Shown one piece after another: positions 54,689 through 62,525 of a stretch of 64,000 nt of DNA. A model generated the notes under the pieces. That model did not search any database, was not told where the DNA came from, and saw only the letters and a program-made list of their open reading frames with translations. This DNA is from Metallosphaera tengchongensis (GTDB taxonomy: Archaea; Thermoproteota; Thermoprotei_A; Sulfolobales; Sulfolobaceae), in assembly GCF_013343295.1 (NCBI RefSeq), contig NZ_CP049074.1, positions 1,531,501-1,595,500 of the forward strand, in the 5' to 3' direction. How positions within the stretch are numbered: position 1 is the first letter of the stretch; every line of letters starts with the position of its first letter. Made by a program: the position numbers and the translations under genes.

Positions 54689-56443
54689 TTAGCCTGACAC
54701 TGTCTGCGTTTCTTCCCTCTGCTCAACCTTCATTGAGACGTTCTCATCGCTCCTGGTTATGATAATGTACTCTGTAAGATCTTTCAGATAATTGGTCAAC
54801 TTCTGGAACCTCCTTTGATCGAAGGTCATGAACGACTCATCTACTATGAAGAACGGCGTCTTGAAGTAAGCCTTTATCGCAGTCACCACTAGTATCAGAG
54901 CTAGAGAGGTCCTTTCCGAAGAGGAGAGCTTCTTGAGATCCATAACCGTCCCGTTCCTCTTGGCTACTAGGGTGAAGTCCGGAGTAATCTCAGCCTCTAA
55001 GTCAAACTCCAACTCCTTTATCAGCGAGTTTGCTACCCTTACAAACTCCTCCCTCGTAACTGATAACCTCCTCATGTATTCTATCTGAAGGTTTTGGGAC
55101 TGGGACTCAAGTTCCTCTATCTCCTTCTCTTTCTCCCTGATTTTGTTGAGAGTTGAACTGGGTACCCCCAGGCTCGCAAGTTCGTACTCAAGCTGGTTCT
55201 TCCTGTTCATAAGTTCGGAGATCCTCTTGGAGATAGCGTTCTCAGGACCCGTAACCCTTATCATATCCGAATTCTTGTTGAATCTGTCCTCCATTTCCCT
55301 CTTCTGTCTTTCCAGCTCCCCTATTTGCTCTTTGACCATTTCCATTCTACCAAACAGCTCCTGTTTCTTCAGCTTCAACCTCTGCACCTCGTTCTTCATG
55401 TTTTCAAATTCTGCAATTTTCTTGGTAATCTCCTCCTTTTTCTTGGTCAGTTCGTCGATCTCCTTCTTTATACCTTCAAACGAGTTTTGCTTTAGTCTCA
55501 ACTCACCGGAAATAACGTCCACTCTCACCCTCCAATTCTCAGGATCGACGTGACTACCGCATACGTAGCATGTATCTAGATGGCTCTTTTCAGCCTCCTT
55601 TATCTCATCGAGAACCCTTTCCAAAACCTTGATCCCTATCTCAGTCTCATTTCTTAGGGAAGCCTTTCTCTGAAGCTCTTCAGTTACTTGATTCAACTGC
55701 TCTTCAAAAATTCCCTTTAGCTCTGGTTTTACCATACCTTCTTTCTGCTGGATCTCCAACTCCAATTTTGTATGTTTAGTCTGGAGATCCAATAGCTCCT
55801 TTTTCTTTTGCTCTATCTTGTTGTTAAGTTCTGCTAGTTTGTTCTGCCTAGTAACGGATATGGATTGAGTGGTGCTATTGATTAACTTGTCGCTCTCAGT
55901 CTCCTTCTTCAGTGACTCCAGTTCGTTCTCTATGCTCCTTATCTCAGCCTGAATAGTTACAGCATCCTTATACTTGGACTTGAGCTCCTCGTGTTCTCCC
56001 TTAATGATTTTTAGCTTCTCATCTACGCTCTGTTTCTGTTGTTTTAACTTCTCAATCTCTGAGGTTGAAGATATAAACCACTCTAGATCGTCTTTCCCGG
56101 ACAGAATATGGTTTAACAACGCGTTCTCTGGTGAGAAATACGATAGGAGCAACGCCCTTTTATCGTCCATGATGAGCTTAGCGCTCTCGGTCAGTTTGTT
56201 CTTTAACCGCCTTATTCTCCTGTAGTACTCCTTATCTTTATACTTGACCTCCACATATCCCGAGTCAGAAAAGACGTTGAGAAGATCTTCTGGCTTTATT
56301 TCCGACGTCAACATAGAGATTAAAGCTCTTGACAGAGATGTCTTTCCGTATGCGTTAGGGGCAGTATATACATTCACACCCTCATTTATTTCTATGTCGA
56401 GAGGACTAGTTATTCCACCTATATTGCTAATTCTAATTCTCAT
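54689..56443 (-). CDS. Archaeal SMC-related ATPase with zinc hook
   Basis: The N-terminal Walker A reads TAPNAYGKTSLSRAL (residue 31 on). A long coiled coil (about 120-470) is broken by a hook motif CYVCGSHVDPE near residue 290. The C-terminal half has the ABC signature KLSSSERTSLALIL and Walker B FFIVDESFMTFD. At 584 residues it is shorter than Rad50 or SMC and fits the archaea-specific SMC-related group (Sph-like). It may act in DNA repair or chromosome organisation. The Rad50-like CxxC hook is notable for a protein of this size. No Mre11-type partner is adjacent. The divergent nucleoside hydrolase is unrelated. Confidence 0.78.
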   Translation of the reverse strand: MRIRISNIGGITSPLDIEINEGVNVYTAPNAYGKTSLSRALISMLTSEIKPEDLLNVFSDSGYVEVKYKDKEYYRRIRRLKNKLTESAKLIMDDKRALLLSYFSPENALLNHILSGKDDLEWFISSTSEIEKLKQQKQSVDEKLKIIKGEHEELKSKYKDAVTIQAEIRSIENELESLKKETESDKLINSTTQSISVTRQNKLAELNNKIEQKKKELLDLQTKHTKLELEIQQKEGMVKPELKGIFEEQLNQVTEELQRKASLRNETEIGIKVLERVLDEIKEAEKSHLDTCYVCGSHVDPENWRVRVDVISGELRLKQNSFEGIKKEIDELTKKKEEITKKIAEFENMKNEVQRLKLKKQELFGRMEMVKEQIGELERQKREMEDRFNKNSDMIRVTGPENAISKRISELMNRKNQLEYELASLGVPSSTLNKIREKEKEIEELESQSQNLQIEYMRRLSVTREEFVRVANSLIKELEFDLEAEITPDFTLVAKRNGTVMDLKKLSSSERTSLALILVVTAIKAYFKTPFFIVDESFMTFDQRRFQKLTNYLKDLTEYIIITRSDENVSMKVEQREETQTVSG

Positions 56444-56523
56444 GATACGAGACTTGTCACTCTCCTTTAAAAATATTATCTTAAGTTTTCAGCATATGAT
56501 TACCAGATATAGGTGTTAGAAAT

Positions 56524-57438
56524 ATGAGGAGGAAAGTAATTGTAGACTCCGATACTGCAACAGATGACACTATAGCAATCCTACTATCCTCGGCTCTTTT
56601 CGATCTAGTGGGCGTTAGTATAGTGGCAGGTAACGTAAACTTTCAAGATCAGGTTAACAACGCTCTCTTCACTTTGGAATATATTGGAAGGGACGACGTC
56701 CCTGTCTACATTGGTTATGATAGGCCTATCTTAGGTCAATGGAGGACTGTTGAGGAAGTCCACGGGAAGTGGGGTATGAGCGGGTGGAGGGTCAGCCCTA
56801 ACAGAAAAAAGCCCGAGAAAGAGCACGCTGTTGACGCAATTCTCAGACTGTCCAAGGAGTATGAGGGGGAGTTGGAAATAATGGCCATATCTCCCCTAAC
56901 CAACCTAGCCCAAGCGTACCTAAGGGATAATGGCCTAACCAAGAGAGTCAAAAAGGTTTGGATAATGGGCGGGGCGTTCACTAGGGGTAACACTACCCCA
57001 TTGGCTGAATTCAACTTTTGGGTGGATCCTGAAGCAGCTAAGATTGTGCTGAATGCAGGTTTTGAAGTTACTATAGTTCCGTGGGAAGTTACCGAGAAGT
57101 ATGGGGTGATTTATGAAAACGAATGGGAGGAAATAGGGAAGTTGGGTAGTAGGTTGTCTGAGTTCTTCGTAAGGTCAAATAAGGCTCTTCTAGAATTTTC
57201 TAAGTTACAGGGAAATCTTGGGAGTGTACATCCAGACTCCTTAACCGTCTACCTAGCCTACAACAATCAAGCTATATTGGAAGAGAGAAAGCTTAAGGTT
57301 GATATCGAGCTCTGTTCTTTGTCCAGAGGGGGAATGCTAGTCGACTGGTACAACAGGGAACATAATTCTATAGTTGTACTCAAGGCAGACAGGGAAAGGT
57401 TCAAGACTGCCTTACTTGATGTCCTTTCATCATTTTAG
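56524..57438 (+). CDS. Inosine-uridine-preferring nucleoside hydrolase
   Basis: The signature [17 protein letters not shown] (residues 5-21) carries the calcium-binding aspartates. [20 protein letters not shown] follows, with [15 protein letters not shown] and the C-terminal [17 protein letters not shown]. It splits ribonucleosides to ribose and base. Length is 304 residues, normal. Its 3' 38 bp overlap the convergent Fur gene. Start ATG 56524. Confidence 0.9.
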   Translation: MRRKVIVDSDTATDDTIAILLSSALFDLVGVSIVAGNVNFQDQVNNALFTLEYIGRDDVPVYIGYDRPILGQWRTVEEVHGKWGMSGWRVSPNRKKPEKEHAVDAILRLSKEYEGELEIMAISPLTNLAQAYLRDNGLTKRVKKVWIMGGAFTRGNTTPLAEFNFWVDPEAAKIVLNAGFEVTIVPWEVTEKYGVIYENEWEEIGKLGSRLSEFFVRSNKALLEFSKLQGNLGSVHPDSLTVYLAYNNQAILEERKLKVDIELCSLSRGGMLVDWYNREHNSIVVLKADRERFKTALLDVLSSF

Positions 57439-57823
57439 AACATTCGGCGTATACTATAACGCTAAGGTTCTTGGGCTCTATCCCCTTTTCAACCAGACTC
57501 TTCTGGAGGTTCTCCAGATCCAAGTCCACGTCAATTATGTCGCCTATGTCCTCACAAAATACATTAACGTGTGGCTCCATCCTCATTTCATACCAAGTCT
57601 TTCCGCCCGCCTCGAAGGATCTAATTATCCCTGCCTTCTCTAGGGTCTCCAGAGCGTTGTAAACTGTAGATAAACTTATACTTGGCTCCGTCTTCCTTAA
57701 TTCGTTAAATATCTGCTCCCCGCTAAAGTGACCTCCTCTTTCCATGACCCTTATTACAGCTATTCTCTGAGGAGTAACTTTTAATCCTCTATTCCTGAGC
57801 ATTTCAGCGATATCCATTTCCAT
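57401..57823 (-). CDS. Fur/PerR-family metalloregulator
   Basis: The protein begins [20 protein letters not shown]. The winged helix has [16 protein letters not shown] and [20 protein letters not shown], the family's recognition helix. The metal and dimerisation segment [20 protein letters not shown] replaces the usual HHH..C motif, and no CxxC structural zinc site is visible, so its metal set differs from bacterial Fur. Length is 140 residues. A palindrome over its promoter (57830-57853) suggests autoregulation. Confidence 0.88.
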   Translation of the reverse strand: MEMDIAEMLRNRGLKVTPQRIAVIRVMERGGHFSGEQIFNELRKTEPSISLSTVYNALETLEKAGIIRSFEAGGKTWYEMRMEPHVNVFCEDIGDIIDVDLDLENLQKSLVEKGIEPKNLSVIVYAECSKMMKGHQVRQS

Positions 57824-57829
57824 TATGTA

Positions 57830-57853
57830 ATAACTATTATATCGTAGTAATTA
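57830..57853 (-). promoter_or_regulatory. Candidate Fur autoregulatory operator over the TATA box
   Basis: An imperfect palindrome, ATAACT-N10-AGTAAT (five of six arm positions pair), covers the TATA-like GATATAAT centred about 20-26 bp upstream of the Fur start. Such a position is usual for autorepression. Confidence 0.45.
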
Positions 57854-57941
57854 AAATTAGCTTCAGTCATCCTAGAAAGTGGTTAATTATAGTTTAACGT
57901 GATCCCTTGTGACGATATTGTCATTCCCTCATGGTGAGTAA

Positions 57942-57970
57942 GTCTGACTCCTCCCCAAAAGGGGAGGTTT
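57942..57970 (-). repeat. Solitary IS605-type end hairpin, short form
   Basis: Minus strand CCTCCCCTTTTGGGGAGG followed by AGTCAGA: perfect CTCCCC/GGGGAG stem fused to the end tail. No tnpB remains beside it. Confidence 0.5.
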
Positions 57971-57982
57971 GTCATTCCTTTA

Positions 57983-58792
57983 TCAAAAGGATGACGTGTA
58001 CATCTTTATCTCATAAAGATACTTCTTAACTGCTTGGTCCATCAAGGCCTTTACTACATCAGTGGTAGTCACTATACCAGCTAGTTTGCCGGTTCTTTCC
58101 ATGACAGGTATGCCCTTTATCTTTCTGGAAGCCATAAGTCTCGCAGCGTTGGACATATCCTCGTTTTCATCCACAACTATGACGTTAGGGCTCATCACAT
58201 CACGAACCTGAACCTTCAGATCCTTGTACTTGAGAATTGGAGCCATGTAGAGAAGATCTGTGGTAGTTATAACCCCTAAGACTCTCCCAGGTGTGAAAAC
58301 GACAAGTCTGCTCAGGCTGTTCTGTATTATCTTCTCAACGGCCTCGCCCAGAGTGGAGGACGGTTCTATGGTAATAACAGGAGAACTCATAAATTCCTTC
58401 ACCTTTTGTATCCCCTTGACCTGCGTTGCATAGAAGTTTGAAAGATCGCTCTTTATTATGATCCCCACTGCCTTCTCGTTGTCGTCACACACTGCTAGGA
58501 GGGGTTGCCTTTTGTCTACTATTATCTGAGCAGCTTCAAAAGCATCTATATTAGGGTTAACGCACACTACATCCTTCCGCATGACCTCTGACACCATCAC
58601 GTTCTCCATTGCCCTTTCCTCACCCATGCTGTACACGAACTTTACAATATCCTTTTGTGTGATCGCTCCTACAGGTCTTCCGTTTTCATCTATAACGATC
58701 GATTTGGGAACGTGTTCCATTACCATGATCTTGGAGGCGTATAACAATGTATCAAACGGCCGTAAGGGCATGAATTCTCTAACAATACCCAT
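57983..58792 (-). CDS. Four-CBS-domain protein
   Basis: The protein has 269 residues with four consecutive CBS repeats: MEHVPKSIVIDENGRPVGAI (repeat 1), RQPLLAVCDDNEKAVGIII (2), LSRLVVFTPGRVLGVITTTD (3) and IKGIPVMERTGKLAGIVTTT (4). There is no catalytic domain, so it acts as an adenine-nucleotide sensor or a regulatory subunit. Start is ATG 58792. Monocistronic, on the same strand as Fur but separated by a mobile-element scar. Confidence 0.88.
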   Translation of the reverse strand: MGIVREFMPLRPFDTLLYASKIMVMEHVPKSIVIDENGRPVGAITQKDIVKFVYSMGEERAMENVMVSEVMRKDVVCVNPNIDAFEAAQIIVDKRQPLLAVCDDNEKAVGIIIKSDLSNFYATQVKGIQKVKEFMSSPVITIEPSSTLGEAVEKIIQNSLSRLVVFTPGRVLGVITTTDLLYMAPILKYKDLKVQVRDVMSPNVIVVDENEDMSNAARLMASRKIKGIPVMERTGKLAGIVTTTDVVKALMDQAVKKYLYEIKMYTSSF

Positions 58793-58896
58793 AAATTACT
58801 AATTTGAGTTCAAGCTTAAAACTCCTTCTTAGCAGGATATCGTGATTATGAAGCCCTGATGCCATAGGAACTTAGTTTTGAGCTTGCAATTGGTTA

Positions 58897-58935
58897 TCTG
58901 ACTTCCTCCAAGACCTAAGGGGAGAGGCTTCTGTG
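58897..58935 (-). repeat. Solitary IS605-type end hairpin
   Basis: On the minus strand it reads GAAGCCTCTCCCCTTAGGTC then TTGGAGGAAGTCAG. The tail is intact and the stem partly mismatched. It lies about 140 bp from the left-end hairpin of tnpB copy C, in the 460-bp gap 58793-59252, which holds nothing else I can name. Confidence 0.5.
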
Positions 58936-59072
58936 AATTATAAATACTCCCTAGATGCGTCTCGGATCTTTTGAGGTCGTTAGACCATTAGAGTGAGCTC
59001 TAATCCCTAGGGCAAAAATTGAGCAAGAATCTTTTGGTCGTAACCATTCTCGAGCCCAAATAGTTTTACGAG

Positions 59073-60233
59073 GTAGGGAAAGCCTCTCCCTTTAGGGAGG
59101 AGATATAAAAAGTATATAAAACCTCTTTTCTCCATTTCTCTATATCTATGATATGGAGAGGCTAAAAAGAGTGGGAACAAAACCGGAGCTACAGTTCCAA
59201 TTAAGTTTTCCCCACCGCCCCTCTGCTCTCCCTAATTATCTACCATTCACTTACCTACCTTTTTGCGGAGTCCTCTAAGGTGTTCCTAGCTCTCTTGTGG
59301 AACGACCTTATCCTGCGTAGAACCCTCCTGTCCTCTTTCCATCTCTTCTCGTACTTCTGTAGGGACTCAGCCAGACTCTTGTAGTGATGGGCGTCCTCTA
59401 AATGAGTTGGTATCCTAACGTACTTTCCGTCGTCTTTTCCAACTACGAGTTTAGCCATGTTGATATCGACTGCGATACCGTCCTTAACTTCTGGTCCTTT
59501 CCGGTCCTTAAGGAAGGAGACCTTCAAGTACGCTTTACCATTCCTCACAACTAGCCTAGCCTCCCTCACTTCCTAGTCCTTGTATTCTGGCAGGTTCCTT
59601 GGATATCCCTTTATAGACAGTTCGCCAACTCCTGTTACCCTTACGCTCCTTTTATCGAAATCTATTTAAAACGATAGGGTTGGGATTAACCATACAGAGA
59701 CGTTGCGGACTGTAGAGTACCTACTGCGTTTAGGGCTGTTTAACCACGACTTGCATACTGCGATTGCATCTGTATAGCAGTCTTGGGCAACTTTAGACGG
59801 TATACCGAACCTCTTAGAGTCACGTAAGTACCCTTGTATGTCTTTTAACAACGTCTTTGGCTTGTTTTCTCTTAACCATTAAAGGGCAAAAACGTGATTA
59901 AAGGCGTGAAAAAGTTAACAGGTAGTTTATGGACAGACTGTACTTGATGCGGCACCGTAGACTGCAGTACCCGATTGAATGGGGAAAAACACGGTCTCAA
60001 GGTAGTCTACTTCGACCCCAACTACTCCTCTGCTAGATGCCCACAGTACGGGAAAGAGATGAAGGAGTCGCCCACAGTACTTCCACTGTCCATGCGGTTA
60101 TGAGAATGTGAATGATGTAATAGCAGTCATGAACTTGTAGGGGGTTCTCTGAGCCTCTCGGCTGCCCCCACATGAAGGCTGTAAACCCGGACCTATGAGG
60201 AAACCCCCATTATTCATGGCGTGGAGGAATCCA
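59073..60233 (+). mobile_element. tnpB element, copy C, with inverted middle segment
   Basis: The outer parts read on the plus strand: left-end hairpin (59073-59104), tnpB N terminus from ATG 59153, then, from about 59890, the zinc-finger and C-terminal part to the right end (ATGGCGTGGAGGAATCCAG, about 60215-60233). The middle, about 59234-59880, carries the N-domain and RuvC core on the minus strand. By comparison with copies A and B this is one element in which some 650 bp were inverted. Confidence 0.65.
59153..60180. pseudogene. tnpB: tnpB copy C, rearranged and interrupted
   Basis: Segments in protein order: MERLKRVGTKPELQFQLSFP (plus strand, 59153-59233); LLKDIQGYLRDSKRF to VRNVSVWLIP (minus, 59851-59670); GIAVDINMAKLVVGKDDGKY to LEDSAKR (minus, 59569-59255) with an in-frame TAG before EVREAR at about 59571; then DRLYLMRHRRLQY (plus, about 59930) and, after frameshifts, CPCGYENVNDVIAVMNL. 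The RuvC Asp and the finger residues can still be read, but no functional protein is possible. About 30 codons between the RuvC middle and the finger are missing. Confidence 0.65.
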
Positions 60234-60268
60234 GCTCCGCGATGGTGGACGTTTTGGGATTACTATAT

Positions 60269-60892
60269 TCATTTGGGGTATGCAAACTGGTCGTTACGTT
60301 TAATACCCTTGATGCACATGAAGGCTCCGTTCCCCCACTCCTTCGGGATTTCGGGAACCTCCTCTTCCATGGGGCCATAGTCTATGGTTGTGACAACTCT
60401 CTCTACTTCAAAGAACTTCTTTACGAGATTCATAAACTCCATTCTAGTCAAGAAGCGAGCTTTGGAGTAGTATTTGTGACCTCTGGAGCCTAGATCGCGG
60501 TAAAACTCGCCCCAGCTAGAGTCTGCAGTAACAATGCAACTGACGAATGTCCTTTTCGTTACTCTATTAGCCTCCTCGAAGAATTTTTCCAAGTTATCTA
60601 AGAAACATAAGGTTACTGAGGAGAATACGCAAGGAATGGCGTCCCTCCTGAAAGGGAGATAGTGAGCGTCAGCTAGGATCCTATCTCCATCGATGTATTT
60701 TAGGACAAACTCTGAGATATCCAACGAAATAACCTCTCCCTTTAGAGCCTCGTGAAACACGGAGGGTCCAGAGCCAACGTCTAGACAGTCCTTGAGGTCA
60801 AGAGCGTCCACAGCTTGCCTCTCGTTTTCATAAGTTACTTTATGATTCTTGTACCAGTTAAGGTAACCCTTAGGGTCATCGAATATTGACAT
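60269..60892 (-). CDS. Class I SAM-dependent methyltransferase
   Basis: The SAM-binding motif CLDVGSGPSVFHEALKG and ISLDISEFVLKYIDGD are followed by ILADAHYLPFRRDAIPCVFS and the post-motif FEEANRVTKRTFVSC. The group includes small-molecule and lipid methyltransferases; the substrate is unknown. Length is 207 residues. It overlaps the upstream cysteine-containing gene by 17 bp and ends 36 bp from tnpB copy C. Start ATG 60892. Confidence 0.8.
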   Translation of the reverse strand: MSIFDDPKGYLNWYKNHKVTYENERQAVDALDLKDCLDVGSGPSVFHEALKGEVISLDISEFVLKYIDGDRILADAHYLPFRRDAIPCVFSSVTLCFLDNLEKFFEEANRVTKRTFVSCIVTADSSWGEFYRDLGSRGHKYYSKARFLTRMEFMNLVKKFFEVERVVTTIDYGPMEEEVPEIPKEWGNGAFMCIKGIKRNDQFAYPK

Positions 60893-61346
60893 TTGATTCC
60901 ATCTCTTTCAAAAGGACTTTTATAAGGTTAATTTTGAAGTCCACTTGCTCAATGGTGCCCATGAGCTCGTCTCTACGCTTCTTCAGCATTAGCGAGGAGT
61001 AAATCATTTCGCCCATCTTCCCTTCCAACCTTGATATCTCCTTCTCTATGCTATTCCTTAGGGAGATGTAATCCCTCAGGAGCTGTAAGAGGGAGATTTC
61101 AACTTTCTCCTCAAGATTGAGGCCATAATACGGGCACAAAAAACAGAGAATGGGATGGGGTTTGATCTTGCCCTCCGCCACCCATGATGAAAGTATCCAG
61201 TCCCTTGTCCTGATGAGATTACAGTATTTCCCATCATAATGGTTACAACGATTACGCTTTTCGACTCCCTCCTGAATAATCCTCCCTGAATCGCTCACCC
61301 GAGAGGACAAAAAGACATCAATTATAACGGAGCGGAAGCTTTCCAT
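60876..61346 (-). CDS. Hypothetical protein with cysteine cluster and coiled coil
   Basis: The first half holds RCNHYDGKYCNLIRTRDW and later ILCFLCPYYGLNLEEK: four cysteines as C-x7-C and CxxC, a possible zinc or iron-sulfur site. The second half is a long charged helix (SLRNSIEKEISRLEGKMGEM and onwards), likely a coiled coil. I recognise no family. It is translationally coupled to the methyltransferase (17-bp overlap), so the pair may modify a common target. Start ATG 61346. Confidence 0.65.
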   Translation of the reverse strand: MESFRSVIIDVFLSSRVSDSGRIIQEGVEKRNRCNHYDGKYCNLIRTRDWILSSWVAEGKIKPHPILCFLCPYYGLNLEEKVEISLLQLLRDYISLRNSIEKEISRLEGKMGEMIYSSLMLKKRRDELMGTIEQVDFKINLIKVLLKEMESNVNIR

Positions 61347-61532
61347 TGTTATAGATTATGCACCATCTAGTAAATTAACTTTAACCAACTTTTTACCGTT
61401 CGTTGGAGGTATAACGTAATGAATGTCGACCTCCTTAAGCGATTTTTAGGCATGGGGCAGGGGCGACGACATTTTAAACGAGGACCTTTAAGAAAACAGA
61501 GGAAGTCTTAACCTAATGAGTGTGAAGTTCCA

Positions 61533-62525
61533 TCAATAGAACTGTCCAGGCCACCAATCCACACTTCTTTTCCTCTTGAGGTTCAAGATCTCAATTATTC
61601 TGGACCTGTCGTTGTAAGATATTTTTACATCAAAATGGACTTTTACTAAGGGATAAGGGTAGCCCTTTACAGATATGTGATACAGGTCATTCATGAGAGT
61701 TTGTATACCCTCCTCGTCTGAAGTCATGACGTCAATTCTGAGGACCCTTTCCTGATCCTCGAGCCTAGCGTAAAAGCTACAGACCTGGAAGTTCTCAAGG
61801 TCCCTTCGCTCGTCCTCTAAGTCAATTTCTCCCTTAATGAGAGGTCTACAAGTTGTTGGCGTCCTTCCCATTTTAACGGTTAAAGTCTCAAGGATCGCGA
61901 TATCCGAAATCTCGTGACGAAACAGATCTCTCGATTTGTTCATCTTAGATATCCACGCTAGCTTGGTTCCATATCTGCTCAGTAGCCTGGCCATGTAGAC
62001 CTGCTTTTCATAAACTAAGTGTGTTAGCATAATACTCTCGTCCTGATGCTTTAGGGAATTGATCTTTCCCTCCTCGAAGGTTAATTTCCCTTCCAAAGGT
62101 TTCACATCACCTAGTTTCATCTTAACGCTACCGTCCATGAGTATCCAGTCGACCTTCTCTCCATTCTCAAGTGCCAACTTCAGTTCCATCAGGTTCATCA
62201 GCTCCCCAACCCTCTCCCTAGCTTTATTCCCAGGCCTAAAGACCCCGGACCTCACGTCCTGAGCCATATCCACTACGTTTATTCCCTCCGTGATCAACGC
62301 TTCAGCGTTAAGCACAAACACCGTCCCAGCCCTCAATTCCTTTACAAATTCTCCACCATCAACAGCCATGAATTTCTTCCTTGTTGGACTCGAAGGGACA
62401 AATTCCTTCCAATTACCCTGGACTATAGACCCTAGCTCCTCAGTTAGTTCCTCCTTAGTGACGTTGAGCTTACCCGCTATATTTTGAGCATTTACAACCA
62501 GTTCCTCATAGACCTTCTCTATCAC
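61533..62525 (-). CDS. nurA: NurA nuclease
   Basis: This 5'-3' nuclease works with HerA helicase and Mre11-Rad50 to resect DNA ends. The catalytic motif KKFMAVDGGEFVKELRAG (Asp near residue 54) and the later VDWILMDGSVKM (Asp) and AWISKMNKSRDLF match archaeal NurA. Length is 330 residues. Its ATG overlaps the Rad50 stop by 4 bp, the standard herA-mre11-rad50-nurA order, so mre11 and herA should lie beyond the right edge. Confidence 0.92.
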   Translation of the reverse strand: MIEKVYEELVVNAQNIAGKLNVTKEELTEELGSIVQGNWKEFVPSSPTRKKFMAVDGGEFVKELRAGTVFVLNAEALITEGINVVDMAQDVRSGVFRPGNKARERVGELMNLMELKLALENGEKVDWILMDGSVKMKLGDVKPLEGKLTFEEGKINSLKHQDESIMLTHLVYEKQVYMARLLSRYGTKLAWISKMNKSRDLFRHEISDIAILETLTVKMGRTPTTCRPLIKGEIDLEDERRDLENFQVCSFYARLEDQERVLRIDVMTSDEEGIQTLMNDLYHISVKGYPYPLVKVHFDVKISYNDRSRIIEILNLKRKRSVDWWPGQFY

